Counted from the first letter of the stretch, positions 42,916-52,864 are shown. The stretch is DNA of 64,000 bases from Halotia branconii CENA392 (GCF_029953635.1 NZ_CP124543.1:1591455-1655454); one strand, 5' to 3'. Made by a program: numbers and translations. The notes: generated by a model not told the origin, from the sequence alone.

Positions 42916-44601
42916 CTAAGATCCAGGCTGCTGGGGTAGTTGGGCAGTTTGTAAGGTTTGGACTAACTGGCCAAGGGCAACCTGTAATTGAACTCCTGGG
43001 TCAACAGCAACCCAACCGTTTTGTGTGAGGTGACGGACTTCAAAGTGGAGGTGAGGCCCTGTGGAATTGCCAGTACTACCAACTCGCCCAATGACAGTTC
43101 CTGGTTGCACCATCTGACCAGGTTGAACAAAGATTTCTGACATGTGACCGTAAAGGGTTTGTTGAGCAGAAGTGTGATTTATGGTAACGGCTAAACCATA
43201 GCCACCCATCCAGTCAGCAGTTTCCACCTGACCTTTTTCTGCTGCCAAAACTGGTGTACCTAAAGGCGCACCCAAGTCTGTACCAGCGTGGAAGCGGCGA
43301 TCGCCTGTAATGGGGTGTACTCGCCAACCAAACAATGAAGTAATCGGAGCAGCTACAGAAAGCGGATACATCATCCCCGAACCGCCACGATAGGCGATCG
43401 CACCAGTGTAAGGTATTTGTGGCAATACTGATGCTAAAGCAAAATCGTAAGACACGGTGCTGGGACGAGGAGCAACATTGCCTTCAGCCATTGGTGGGGG
43501 CAATGTACCACCACTCGGTGCAATTGGTGCTGCACTCACTCTTGTAGTAGCAAAATCGCTGGGTTTGGGGATAAACCTGTTAGGACGATACGCCGTCTTG
43601 GTGACATTAGTAGAATTATTCCCAGTCGCCCGCCATTTGCTGCTGTTGCTAGTAGTAGCCACCTGCCGGACTGGTGGAGTGGTTGCTAATTGGGCAGTTT
43701 GACTTTTCTTAAGCCAATTAGGTGCTGATTTTTGATTAGCTAAACGTTGAGTATTAGGTACTTTAGCACAAGCACCACCTGATACAGTTTGCCCTGAAGA
43801 TAAAGTTGTGCGACAACCACTAGAGCGTTCTGTGAGTACTACCGAGTTAGGTGCTTGATAAGTAGCAGTAGTATCAGTGTTGTAATTGGTGGGGTCAATA
43901 TAGGCGTTATTATAATCCTTGGTTTTTCCTGTTGTCGCCCTCACAGCGTTATTTGAGTTGTTTGATGGTTGGGCAACTTCAGGAAGTTTCTTAGGTAAAG
44001 AGCGAGGAGCAGTGGGTTTAGCTACTTCGGTTTGGGTTTTTTCTTGTCTATCTGCGACGCTTGCTTTGGGTTGAGAAAATTCTACTTGAGGTTTTTCTTC
44101 AACATGGACTGGAGCCACTCGCAAGTTTTCTGAGCGTTGGACATCTACAGCAGACTCAGTTTCAACTTTAGGCTTAGATTGTCTAACGGTTGCTGCTGAT
44201 TGCTCAATTTTAACTTTGGGCTTGGATTGTCTAACGGTTGCTGCTGATTGAGAAACTTCTGATCTGCGAAGTTTCTGGATGAGTTTGGTTTGCCGTTGAG
44301 AAACACTCGGCTGCGATCGCACTGATTTAGGGACAGTAGTATCTTTTTTGACAAAATTTGTCGTCGCTGTTGGCTGGGAGTTTTCAATAGTAGGAACGAT
44401 GTTATCTATTGATGCTTCCGTTTGGGCAAACGCCATGCCACCACTGAGGAAGCTAACACTACTTAATAAATAAAAGCTCTGGGCGGGTAAAGTAGAAAAA
44501 TAGATCCGGAGCAATTTGCCACAAGAAAAGCGTCTTGTCATCAGATCTTGCTGCTTTGAGTTGTGCAAACGGTTATGGGCAGAGTTATTGCGCTGCGTCA
44601 T
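42916..44601 (-). CDS. M23 family metallopeptidase (LytM domain)
   Basis: A 561-residue envelope protein. An N-terminal basic segment is followed by a hydrophobic helix (AQSFYLLSSVSFLSGGMAFA) ending in a signal-like AFAQ. A long, low-complexity middle contains a perfect repeat QSAATVRQSKPKV (twice). The C-terminal LytM domain shows HAGTDLGAPLGTPVLA (zinc His/Asp), YGHMSE and GPHLHFEVR (H-x-H), so it is probably active against peptidoglycan. It may act in cell division or septum thinning. It is monocistronic. Confidence 0.92.
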   Translation of the reverse strand: MTQRNNSAHNRLHNSKQQDLMTRRFSCGKLLRIYFSTLPAQSFYLLSSVSFLSGGMAFAQTEASIDNIVPTIENSQPTATTNFVKKDTTVPKSVRSQPSVSQRQTKLIQKLRRSEVSQSAATVRQSKPKVKIEQSAATVRQSKPKVETESAVDVQRSENLRVAPVHVEEKPQVEFSQPKASVADRQEKTQTEVAKPTAPRSLPKKLPEVAQPSNNSNNAVRATTGKTKDYNNAYIDPTNYNTDTTATYQAPNSVVLTERSSGCRTTLSSGQTVSGGACAKVPNTQRLANQKSAPNWLKKSQTAQLATTPPVRQVATTSNSSKWRATGNNSTNVTKTAYRPNRFIPKPSDFATTRVSAAPIAPSGGTLPPPMAEGNVAPRPSTVSYDFALASVLPQIPYTGAIAYRGGSGMMYPLSVAAPITSLFGWRVHPITGDRRFHAGTDLGAPLGTPVLAAEKGQVETADWMGGYGLAVTINHTSAQQTLYGHMSEIFVQPGQMVQPGTVIGRVGSTGNSTGPHLHFEVRHLTQNGWVAVDPGVQLQVALGQLVQTLQTAQLPQQPGS

Positions 44602-44826
44602 TTGTTCTCTCAGTTGTTTTTAGAGTAATCGAAAGATAGACGTATTTACATTTATGCCAATTCAATTGAAGTTATATGAAGGAAGTATGAAGTCAAGACC
44701 CCACTAAAGGAATTTAGGCGGTTTGTATTTCAGACATTTTTGGCTTTTTTCATCCTTTATCCTGCATTTTTTCTTCAATCGGTGGTTTGTCTCGCCCTAA
44801 GAGCAAAATTTTAAACAAACCTCTAG

Positions 44827-45639
44827 TTAAACAGAAGTCTTGCTATATCCCAAACTGATTATACCGGGTTCAACAGAAATTTCTGGTATCGCTAGTTCAT
44901 TTGTATTATCTATTACCATTTTTAGCCGGAGATTTCCCTGATCTGTTACCCCAACTACAATGCCTGAATGATTATTGACGCATACCCGATCGCCCATATT
45001 GGTCAGTAAATTGCAATAGCGAGACAAGAGTATGCTTATTCCTTCTTGGCAAAGGCATTGCACACCGGATTCTATTCCCAGTAAAACCGTGGAGGTGAGC
45101 ATTTCCAGACAAGAAATAGATTTACTAGCCTGGGAAGCTTGCCATAATTCTAGATTAATTCCAGTTTCTGGTACTGGATTTGCCCAGTTAATACCAACAC
45201 CGATGACTGCTTGAGTGATGCATCCCTTGTTTACTTTGGTTTCTGTCAAAATGCCGCCTAATTTGCGATTATTTAAGACTAAATCGTTAGGCCATTTAAT
45301 CCCCACATTCACGCCACACTGACGCAATTGTGAGGCAATTCCCCAAGCAGTTGCTAAAGTTAGTTGGTAACTGGCAGTAGCTTCTAGTTTAGGAGCGATC
45401 GCCACCGAAAGATATAATCCTCCGGTGGGAGAAATCCACTGACGACCCCATTGTCCTCTGCCAGCGGTCTGTTGAGTAGCAATTACTACAGAACCACTTT
45501 CAGATCCTTGGTGAAGTAAATCCCAGAGAATTTGGTTAGTTGAAGAAACGCTTTCAAAAATGTGTAGAGAAAATGGTAAGAAATTAGACTTACGTCCTTT
45601 TTTCAAGGCAATTTCCAAGAGTTGCTGATCAAGTGCCAC
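44827..45639 (-). CDS. birA: Biotin-[acetyl-CoA-carboxylase] ligase
   Basis: Attaches biotin to the acetyl-CoA carboxylase carrier protein. The 270-residue protein shows FESVSSTNQILWDLLHQGSE, the biotin/AMP loop TAGRGQWGRQWISPTGGLYL, IKWPNDLVLNNRKLGGILTE, and the small C-terminal domain. There is no N-terminal HTH, so it is a ligase only and not a bio operon repressor. It complements bioD in the same window. It is divergently placed with pgeF. Confidence 0.95.
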   Translation of the reverse strand: MALDQQLLEIALKKGRKSNFLPFSLHIFESVSSTNQILWDLLHQGSESGSVVIATQQTAGRGQWGRQWISPTGGLYLSVAIAPKLEATASYQLTLATAWGIASQLRQCGVNVGIKWPNDLVLNNRKLGGILTETKVNKGCITQAVIGVGINWANPVPETGINLELWQASQASKSISCLEMLTSTVLLGIESGVQCLCQEGISILLSRYCNLLTNMGDRVCVNNHSGIVVGVTDQGNLRLKMVIDNTNELAIPEISVEPGIISLGYSKTSV

Positions 45640-45715
45640 AATAATTAGCCCAAATTCCGTTGTTCAAGTTAGCATTAATTGGCTGATTTTGATTTCTGTT
45701 GAGATTTGGTTAAAG

Positions 45716-46498
45716 ATGCACACTTGGCACTGGCACAATTGGCAAGGACTACCCTACCTGAGTTGTAGTCTTTTAGAACATTGGCATCATGGCTTTTTTA
45801 CCCAGCAGTTTTGGCCGCGATCGCCACAAGAGTTAACAAACGTGCTGCACCCAGAGGCATCAGTTTATCGTTTAAAACAAGTTCATGGCAATACAGTTTT
45901 AACTCCCCAAGAAGTCGATCACCAAGTAAGCACGCTTGAAGATGATTTAGCCTCGGCTGATGGTCTAATTAGTCAACAGCCTCTACAAGCTGTGTGGGTA
46001 GCTAGCGCCGATTGTACACCTGTGTTAATTGGGGATGTGACAACTAAACAAGTAGCAGCAGTACATGCAGGTTGGCGGGGTACAGCAGCAAAAATTGTCC
46101 CTCAAGCGATCGCCCGACTGCAAGCGCAGGGTAGCAAACTCGATGATTTACGTATTGCAATGGGACCTGCGATCGCTGGGGAAGTTTACCAAGTTTCTGT
46201 GGATGTAGCGGCAAAAATTGGGTCTAGCATTGTATCTCACGAAGATGAACAAAAGATTGTCAATGCATTGCACGAGCTACCTAATTCTCCTTTACTTCTA
46301 GATCCTAATCCAGGTAAAGTCAAGCTGGATGTGCGGCGAGTAAATGTTTTACAACTAGAAAATTTAGGGATTAGTGCCGAACAATTGGCGATCGCTCCTT
46401 ATTGTACTTTCCAAACTCCCGATCATTTCTTTTCTTACCGTCGCGAACAAGAGAAAAAAGTGCAGTGGTCAGGAATTGTCAGCGGCAAAATAAGTTAA
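45716..46498 (+). CDS. pgeF: Purine nucleoside phosphorylase-type laccase-domain protein
   Basis: The ATG at 45716 (MHTWHWHNWQGLPYLSC) is preferred over an upstream TTG at 45689. The product of about 260 residues belongs to the YfiH/DUF152 family. Metal and substrate motifs are VYRLKQVHGNTVLTP, SADCTPVLIGDV with Cys, and AAVHAGWRGTAAKIV with His. Members process purine nucleosides or correct peptidoglycan precursor errors; which occurs here cannot be told. It lies divergent from birA with a small intergenic space. Confidence 0.92.
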   Translation: MHTWHWHNWQGLPYLSCSLLEHWHHGFFTQQFWPRSPQELTNVLHPEASVYRLKQVHGNTVLTPQEVDHQVSTLEDDLASADGLISQQPLQAVWVASADCTPVLIGDVTTKQVAAVHAGWRGTAAKIVPQAIARLQAQGSKLDDLRIAMGPAIAGEVYQVSVDVAAKIGSSIVSHEDEQKIVNALHELPNSPLLLDPNPGKVKLDVRRVNVLQLENLGISAEQLAIAPYCTFQTPDHFFSYRREQEKKVQWSGIVSGKIS

Positions 46499-46596
46499 TA
46501 GCAGTATAAGTTGTTGGTTTAAAATCATGTCCGCGTAATTAGTCATAATTCCCGCATCTGTACAAAAACCATGAAACCCTCTTTCCCCCTAGTTAC

Positions 46597-46910
46597 CTAC
46601 CGTGTACACACAAGTCTTTTAGAGTTGCTGTGTAATGTAAGGTGGGTTAATTTTTGCAGGCCAGTACAATCGCATTGTTAGTCGAGACATTGGTATTGTC
46701 AGCCGATACAATCGCATTGTTAGTCGAGACATTGGTATTGTTAGTCGAGACATTGGTATTGTCAGCCGATACAATCGCATTGTTAGTCGAGACATTGGTA
46801 TTGTTAGTCGATACATTGGCATTGTCAGTCGAGACATTGGTGTTGTTAGTCGAGACATTGGCGTTGTTAGTCAATGGGGCAGTTTTAGATGACTTGTGTG
46901 TACACCGTAG
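46597..46910 (-). mobile_element. Non-coding inverted-repeat element with 21-bp tandem core, copy 2
   Basis: A 314-bp copy, inverted with respect to copy 1. The left end reads CTACCGTGTACACACAAGTC; the right end, reverse complemented, CTACGGTGTACACACAAGTC. CCCTAGTTAC occurs immediately outside at 46587-46596 and 46911-46920. The arms are nearly identical to copy 1 (TTTGCAGGCCAGTACAATCG; GGGGCAGTTTTAGATGACTT), but the core has ten 21-bp units in a different order with more variants. Confidence 0.75.
46663..46872 (-). repeat. 21-bp tandem repeat array inside element copy 2
   Basis: About ten units of exactly 21 bp starting ACAATCGCATTGT or ACATTGGTATTGT. Each contains a short inverted repeat. 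They are more diverged from each other than in copy 1, and the A/B alternation is broken. Confidence 0.85.
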
Positions 46911-47019
46911 CCCTAGTTACTGAGCGCAGTCGAAGTATACTCCCTGCTCCCTGCCCCCTGCCCCCTGCGGTCTTAATGACAAGTCTCTAACCGGACACGA
47001 TATACAAGGAGCTTTTTTC

Positions 47020-47553
47020 ATGACGGAATTAAGGTCAATCATTCAATTAGGCGATCCTCAACTGCGGCAAAAAGCTGCTTGGGTTGAAAATATTCAAGAT
47101 GAAAGTGTTCAACAATTAATTGATGAATTAATCGCTACAGTTGCTAAAGCTAATGGCGTAGGCATCGCTGCGCCTCAACTAGCACAACCTTATCGTTTAT
47201 TTATTGTGGCATCCCGTCCTAACCCCAGGTATCCCAATGCCCCAGAAATGGAACCTACCGCCATGATCAATCCTAGGATAGTTAATCATTCGACTGAAGT
47301 TATAAAAGGCTGGGAAGGTTGTTTAAGTGTTCCTGGTGTTAGAGGACTAGTTCCCAGGTATCAAGCCATTGAAGTTGAATATAGCGATCGCTACGGTAAT
47401 TTACAAAAACAAGAACTAACTGATTTTGTCGCGCGCATCTTTCAGCATGAATATGACCATCTTGACGGTATCGTATTTGTAGATCGCCTGGAAACTACTC
47501 TCGACATGATCACCGAGCAAGAATATCAAAATCGAGTAGTTAATAATGCTTAA
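47020..47553 (+). CDS. def: Peptide deformylase, copy 2
   Basis: The second deformylase in the window, 177 residues. Motifs GVGIAAPQL (46-54), EGCLSVPGVRG with Cys101, and HEYDHLDG with His143, Glu144 and His147 are complete. It differs from copy 1 in the extended loop SRPNPRYPNAPEMEPTAMIN and the shorter N-terminus, resembling the mitochondrial/type-1B-like subgroup of plastid-related enzymes. The start follows AAGGAGCT by 10 bases. It is a single gene after the repeat element. Confidence 0.95.
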   Translation: MTELRSIIQLGDPQLRQKAAWVENIQDESVQQLIDELIATVAKANGVGIAAPQLAQPYRLFIVASRPNPRYPNAPEMEPTAMINPRIVNHSTEVIKGWEGCLSVPGVRGLVPRYQAIEVEYSDRYGNLQKQELTDFVARIFQHEYDHLDGIVFVDRLETTLDMITEQEYQNRVVNNA

Positions 47554-47791
47554 ACCAAAATATAGCGCTTCTCGGTTGTGTGCAATACAATCCAGTAAAA
47601 AAGGGACTAGGAACTAGAGACTAGGGGCTAGAGTGATGTATTTTATCCATAAAAAAATCGCCATAACACTGAAGCTATTGTTAATCTTGTTTGGTGCAAC
47701 TACTCGGTTAAATAAGAAAATTATCAGTAACTGAAACCAGACCCGTAGTCATTTATCCTGGTTTTAGCACCTTCTCAACCAGACATAGACC

Positions 47792-48859
47792 ATGAAAAAG
47801 CTGATCAACAAGCCAGAAGACTTTGTGCGGGAAAGTCTAGAAGGTATGGCGGCGGCTCATTCAGATATCATTAAAGTCAACTATGACCCGACTTTTGTCT
47901 ATCGAACCGATGCACCTATACAAGGTAAAGTAGCAATTATTTCTGGTGGTGGCAGCGGACACGACCCGATGCACGCTGGTTTTGTGGGCAAAGGAATGTT
48001 AGATGCTGCTTGTCCTGGGGAGGTTTTCACCTCACCGACTCCTGACCAAATGCTGGCGGCTGCCAAACAGGTAGATGGTGGTGCGGGTATTCTTTATATC
48101 GTCAAAAATTATAGCGGCGATGTCATGAACTTTGAAATGGCGACGGAAATAGCCCGTACTGAGGGTATCCGAGTGCTAAATATCTTGATTGATGATGATG
48201 TGGCTGTAAAAGATAGTCTCTATACCCAAGGTCGCCGGGGTGTGGGAACAACGGTATTAGCAGAAAAAATTTGTGGCGCGGCAGCTGAGCAGGGATATGA
48301 TTTAGGACGAATAGTAGATTTGTGCCGTCGGGTAAATCTGAATGGGCGGAGTATGGGAATTGCCCTCAGTTCTTGCACAGTACCAGCGAAAGGATCGCCA
48401 ACATTTACATTAAGCGAAAGCGAAATGGAAATAGGTATTGGGATTCATGGTGAACCAGGTAGAGAACGTATTTCTTTAGAATCAGTTGATCGGATTACTG
48501 AAAGATTAGCACAATCAATCATAAATGATGCACCTTATCGCCGTATAGTCAGAGAATGGGACGAAGACCAACAAGAGTGGGTAGACGTGGAACTGATCAA
48601 TCCATCCTTGCAAAAAGGCGATCGCTTGTTAGCTTTCGTCAACAATATGGGAGGTACTCCTGTTTCTGAGCTATATCTTGTCTATCGCAAACTAGCTAAA
48701 ATCTGTGAACAACAAGGACTGCAAATTGTCCGAAACTTGATAGGTTCTTACATCACTTCTTTAGAAATGCAAGGTTGCTCAATTACATTACTGAAGTTGG
48801 ATGATGAGATGATTCAGTTATGGGATGCACCCGTGAAAACAGCAGGTTTACGTTGGTAA
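47792..48859 (+). CDS. dhaK: Dihydroxyacetone kinase subunit DhaK
   Basis: A 355-residue DhaK. The phosphate-binding [19 protein letters not shown] (52-70) and the His that forms a hemiaminal with dihydroxyacetone (GIGIHGEPG, His219) are present. In PTS-linked enzymes DhaK needs DhaL and DhaM; here neither follows. Downstream is a 30-codon membrane peptide gene and then an unrelated secreted protein. So either dhaL lies elsewhere or this DhaK has another role. A role in glycerol or C3 sugar metabolism is inferred. Confidence 0.92.
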   Translation: MKKLINKPEDFVRESLEGMAAAHSDIIKVNYDPTFVYRTDAPIQGKVAIISGGGSGHDPMHAGFVGKGMLDAACPGEVFTSPTPDQMLAAAKQVDGGAGILYIVKNYSGDVMNFEMATEIARTEGIRVLNILIDDDVAVKDSLYTQGRRGVGTTVLAEKICGAAAEQGYDLGRIVDLCRRVNLNGRSMGIALSSCTVPAKGSPTFTLSESEMEIGIGIHGEPGRERISLESVDRITERLAQSIINDAPYRRIVREWDEDQQEWVDVELINPSLQKGDRLLAFVNNMGGTPVSELYLVYRKLAKICEQQGLQIVRNLIGSYITSLEMQGCSITLLKLDDEMIQLWDAPVKTAGLRW

Positions 48860-48869
48860 TCATAAATTT

Positions 48870-48962
48870 ATGAGTTGGTCAGATCTTCCTAATCTTTGGA
48901 TTCCCCTAGCATTGTTAGGTTTAATTGTTTTGGCTGCGGTGTTTTTCACTCGTAATAGTTAA
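48870..48962 (+). CDS. 30-residue single-helix membrane peptide
   Basis: ATG at 48870 opens MSWSDLPNLWIPLALLGLIV, then LAAVFFTRNS and stop: a Trp-flanked hydrophobic helix with a short basic tail, the build of small photosystem or b6f subunits. I do not recognise it as a known Psb, Psa or Pet peptide. It starts 10 bp after dhaK, without a clear ribosome site. The protein-like pattern makes it credible. Confidence 0.5.
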   Translation: MSWSDLPNLWIPLALLGLIVLAAVFFTRNS

Positions 48963-49261
48963 AGTTCTCTAGGAAGAGTATCCCCCAGCAGACTTTTCGC
49001 TGTCTTGAAAAGTTGCTCCTCTTGGGTAGAACCCAAGACCGCACTTTTGGCTACTACTGATCACTGACAAAAATCTATCCCCTTGTGGGTAGAATTTTCA
49101 ACTGAAAATAACTACATCGCAACTATCTGAGAAAATGCTGAGTTAAAAATTAATATTCTTACTGAATAAATTCAGATAGTTCATAGCTTGGTTTCAGATG
49201 AGCTTCAGCAACGGATGAGATGCTTTAGTGAGTCGGGAAACTTAGAGAATGAGAGTCACAA
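48963..49261. other. Intergenic, no feature recognised
   Basis: 299 bp between the 30-residue peptide gene and the secreted protein. It contains GACTTTTCGCTGTCTTGAAAAG-like stretches able to form weak hairpins and an AT-rich promoter-like end. No gene or repeat that I recognise. Confidence 0.3.
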
Positions 49262-49642
49262 ATGAAACTAACATCATCACTACTTGCAAGTACTGCCTTA
49301 GCTGGAATATTGACAGTTGGAAATATTCCACTTCAGGTTATAAATCCTTCATTAGTTCAAGCATCAGCCGCAGAAAAGAAAGATGCTACGGGCTTGAGTA
49401 CACAACAAAAACTGGATATGCTGATCAAAAATAAGGGTCAGTTTGGTAGCGGCGATCAATTACGTCGTTTCTTTTTTGGTGATCTTGAACCGATCGCAGT
49501 TCAACCTGGTGGTGCAGGTATGGTAGTTAACCTTTACAATAAGGCCAATGATGTAACAATCTCCTACTGTGCAACTTATGATGTGGTAGTAGCAGTGAAA
49601 AAGGGCAAAATAACTAAATTTGCCCCTAGCGAAGTCAAGTAA
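49262..49642 (+). CDS. Hypothetical secreted protein
   Basis: A 126-residue protein with a clear Sec signal (MKLTSSLLASTALAGILTVG, then NIPLQVINPSLVQASA) and probable cleavage after VQASA. The mature part has KLDMLIKNKGQFGSGDQL followed by a beta-rich segment GAGMVVNLYNKANDVTISYC and KKGKITKFAPSEVK. I do not recognise a family. It is probably periplasmic. It is monocistronic. Confidence 0.65.
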   Translation: MKLTSSLLASTALAGILTVGNIPLQVINPSLVQASAAEKKDATGLSTQQKLDMLIKNKGQFGSGDQLRRFFFGDLEPIAVQPGGAGMVVNLYNKANDVTISYCATYDVVVAVKKGKITKFAPSEVK

Positions 49643-50108
49643 AAGTATTTCCCAAACAAAGATTATTCAGTATGACCAGTTTTAATTGAATTGACAGGTA
49701 GACAAGAGCGATCGCTCTTATCTACCTTTGTAGTATAAAAGATTGATAAGCTTATAATGCTGAGTAATACCAATTCTGTATGAAGATGCGCTCAATTATC
49801 TCAGACTTAGTGTAAGAAATCAAAAACGAACCGCCAAGTACGCCAAGTACGCCAAGATTAGGAGTTCAAGAGAGTTTGGCGCAGCTTCACAAAGAAACGG
49901 TATAAGTACCCAGACAGAATTAATTACACATATTGTTTTTCTGTTCCCTGTTCTCTGCCTCGACGAATGAATTTAATTTTGTCCAACTATTTATTTGACA
50001 AGTTCAGGGACAAAAGAAAAGATGTTTTGCATAAAAAAACTCTATCCCTATCAAAACTAACTCACAACTGACTATTGACAACTGACCCGCGTAGCGTAAA
50101 TAAACAAC
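49643..50108. other. Intergenic with dispersed repeats
   Basis: 466 bp between convergent genes. It contains a CGCCAAGTACGCCAAGTACG direct repeat around 49835 and the second copy of the 40-bp dispersed repeat at 49956-49995. No gene. Confidence 0.5.
49956..49995. repeat. 40-bp dispersed repeat, copy 2
   Basis: Starts TGCCTCGACGAATGAATTTA and ends CCAACTATTTATT. 38 of 40 bases match 30881-30920. Confidence 0.8.
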
Positions 50109-50678
50109 TTATTTAACTTTTAACCAACTAAATATATCTACTGGCGAAATTTGCCAATCTGCTAACACACGCAGAACAGGTAATTTATCATCATCATATT
50201 TCACCTCTGGCATTTGGTTAGGTTGAAATATCATTACAGATTTATCCTCAGGATCAATTAACCAACCTAGTGTTGTTCCTTGGTTAACACAAAAAATAAT
50301 TTTATTAATAACGCGGTTAGCAAATTGGTCAGGCGAAAGAATTTCAATTATCCAATCTGGATATATTTCAAATCTATTGGCAATCTCTCCATGTTCATCG
50401 ACAGGAAGGCGTGACCAATCAAATACAGCAATATCTGGAACTAAAGAACTTTCATCAAATGTACAGCGTAACTCGATTAGCGCTAATGCTTTACGCTCAA
50501 ATTCACTGAGACTATTAATAGCAGATGATAACTCAGTTCGGATTCTGCTATGCTTTCCTTGAGGCATAGGTTTTTGGTATATTTTCCCATCAATATATTC
50601 ACTAGCTGGTTTAGTTTCTGGCGACTTAAAAAACTCTGTAAAAGAAGAATTAGACGCTAAATGTGGAGATGAAGTCAT
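50109..50678 (-). CDS. Uma2 family endonuclease (DUF820)
   Basis: A 189-residue PD-(D/E)XK-fold protein of the Uma2 type, hugely expanded in cyanobacteria. It shows SEYIDGKIYQKPMPQGKHSR, then FDESSLVPDIAVFDWSRLP with the acidic core Asp of the fold, and PDWIIEILSPDQFANRVINK with Glu. The C-terminal GWLIDPEDKSVMIFQPNQ is typical. Cellular function is not established; many behave as solitary genes. It stands alone here. Confidence 0.9.
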   Translation of the reverse strand: MTSSPHLASNSSFTEFFKSPETKPASEYIDGKIYQKPMPQGKHSRIRTELSSAINSLSEFERKALALIELRCTFDESSLVPDIAVFDWSRLPVDEHGEIANRFEIYPDWIIEILSPDQFANRVINKIIFCVNQGTTLGWLIDPEDKSVMIFQPNQMPEVKYDDDKLPVLRVLADWQISPVDIFSWLKVK

Positions 50679-50907
50679 AAATAAGTTGGATAAAAGGGGC
50701 TAAATTTGTGTATTGTATCCGTAAGAAAATTGCTATATTTCTTCATTCACGATATATGAATGGTCATCCGGGAGTAGTAGAGGGTGGAAAATAATAAATC
50801 CCATACTTATTGGTTAAGAATATTAGTTTAAAGTAATTTTTGGACTAGCTTTAATAAACAGTAACGCTTAAAATCGAGTCCGTAGATTACAGTTTTCAAA
50901 GCTAAAT

Positions 50908-52413
50908 ATGAAACTTATCCAGAAAGGGTTTAGCGTAGTTTTACAGGTGTTAGCGACAGTCACTTTAGCTACTCCTGCATTGGCAGAAATCGTTAATATT
51001 AACCTGCTGCAACTCAATGATATTTACGAAATTACTCCTGTAGAAGGGGGAACTCGTGGCGGTTTGGCGCGTGTCGCGACCCTACGACAACAACTTTATA
51101 AAGAAAACCCTCGTACTTACACTGTGTTAGCTGGAGATGCTTTTAGTCCTTCGGCTTTAGGAACTGCCAAAATTAATGGTATACCCTTAGCGGGTCAGCA
51201 AATGGTAGCTGTAATGAATACCTTAGGATTTGACTATGCAACTTTTGGCAATCATGAATTTGACTTACCAGAAAACCTTTTCTATCAACGATTGCAAGAA
51301 TCTCGCTTTCGCTGGGTTTCCAGTAATGTATCAAATAGTAAGGGGCAACCTTTCACAGGAGTTCCCCGATCGCTAATATTAAATGTCAAAGGCGATCGTG
51401 GTGCTATAGTCAAGGTAGGATTAATTGGTGTCACACTCGGTAGTAATCAGCCTCAGTACGTTAGTTACACTGATCCGATTGCCACAGCTAAGCAGCAAGT
51501 ACAGGTACTCAAAGGCAAAGTAGATATTATCGTTGCTATTACCCATCTTGCCATTGAAAGCGATCGCCAGCTAGCGGAAACTGTACCAGAAATTGATCTT
51601 ATTCTCGGTGGTCACGAACACGAAAATATCCAGCAATGGCGAGGCCGGGATTTTACACCGATTTTTAAAGCAGATGCCAATGCTAGAACAGTATACGTTC
51701 ATCAATTGAGTTACGACACAATTAAGCAAAGTCTTGAGATTAACTCCCGTCTTGTACCAATTACCGACAAAATACCCGACGAACCCAAAACAGCCAAAGT
51801 GGTTAAAGAATGGTTAGTACGGGGTTATCAAGCATTTCGCGCCAATGGTTTTGAACCAGAACAGGAAATTGCCAAAATTCCAGATGCTTTGGATGGTTTA
51901 GAGTCTAGTGTCCGCAATAAATCTACGAAGTTAACAGAATTAATTACTCAGGCAATGTTAAGGGAAGTACCAGATGCCGATTTAGCAATATTTAACGGCG
52001 GTTCAATTCGGATTGATGATGTAATTCCTCCAGGCAGAATTACTCAATATGATGTGATTCGGATACTACCCTTTGGCGGCAAAATAGTAGCAGTAGAAAT
52101 GAATGGTGCATTGTTGAAAAGAGTATTAGAGCAAGGACAAGCTAATAAAGGCTCTGGTGGATATCTGCAAACAGCCAAAATTACTCAAAAATTTAACTCA
52201 GTTAATTGGTTAATTAACGGTAAACTTCTTGACCCTAAACAAACTTACAAAGTTGCTATCAATGACTTCTTACTCAGTGGTAAAGAACAAGGACTAGATT
52301 TTTTAAATCTTCAACAACCAGGGATTAAGCTAATTACAGAAAAACGAGATATTCGTTTTGCAGTGATTGACCAATTAAAGAGCCAAGCAGCTGCTAATCA
52401 GATTTTAAAATAA
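50908..52413 (+). CDS. Periplasmic 5'-nucleotidase/metallophosphatase
   Basis: A 501-residue secreted hydrolase with a Sec signal (QVLATVTLATPALAE). The N-terminal metallophosphoesterase domain carries LNDIYEITPVEGGTRGGLAR (D but no following H in the first motif), YATFGNHEFDL, and LILGGHEHENI. The C-terminal 5'-nucleotidase domain has AIFNGGSIRIDDVIPPG (G-G-x-x-R) and VIRILPFGGKIVAVEMNG, which grip the nucleobase. It probably recovers phosphate or nucleosides from extracellular nucleotides. The first-motif change (D-I-Y for the usual D-x-H) may affect one metal ligand. Confidence 0.9.
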   Translation: MKLIQKGFSVVLQVLATVTLATPALAEIVNINLLQLNDIYEITPVEGGTRGGLARVATLRQQLYKENPRTYTVLAGDAFSPSALGTAKINGIPLAGQQMVAVMNTLGFDYATFGNHEFDLPENLFYQRLQESRFRWVSSNVSNSKGQPFTGVPRSLILNVKGDRGAIVKVGLIGVTLGSNQPQYVSYTDPIATAKQQVQVLKGKVDIIVAITHLAIESDRQLAETVPEIDLILGGHEHENIQQWRGRDFTPIFKADANARTVYVHQLSYDTIKQSLEINSRLVPITDKIPDEPKTAKVVKEWLVRGYQAFRANGFEPEQEIAKIPDALDGLESSVRNKSTKLTELITQAMLREVPDADLAIFNGGSIRIDDVIPPGRITQYDVIRILPFGGKIVAVEMNGALLKRVLEQGQANKGSGGYLQTAKITQKFNSVNWLINGKLLDPKQTYKVAINDFLLSGKEQGLDFLNLQQPGIKLITEKRDIRFAVIDQLKSQAAANQILK

Positions 52414-52864
52414 GCTGGGGAGATAAAGGCGATCGCCTGTAAAGAATGCGACAGATGTGTAGGTTGGGTTAAGCGCAGTGCAACCCAACATGGATGAAGG
52501 TCTTGGGTTTCCTTACGTCAAACGCCACTTACTTTAAGTCGGCAGAGCCGCCCAACGTAGTGGCTCCCCAACCTACATGTACGGCAAATATTTTTTAAAT
52601 TAGTATGAGTTGAAAGCTGGCAGCTAAGTTAAAAAAGCTTAAAGCAATGTGCGACTTTTCTCAAGTTTTTTGTACTATAGGCATTATCGGCAGCTGCAAG
52701 CTATAATCTGAGCCTTTTTAAATTCTCACAATGTTTCTACGATTTGCAGAATTTGCATAAATTACCTTAAAAGAAGTGTGAAATTTATAGCAGTTCTTGT
52801 TTAAATGCAAAACGAGTAAACGCTAATAGATTGCAAACATCAAAAATCTTGAAAAACTAAAATT
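52414..52864. other. Intergenic with dispersed spacers
   Basis: 451 bp. The first half contains a GTAGGTTGGGTTAAGCGCAG type spacer with inverted CCCAAC, and the second copy of the AAGTCGGCAGAGCCGCCCAA repeat at 52536-52571. The rest is AT-rich promoter region for the TPR gene. No gene. Confidence 0.5.
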
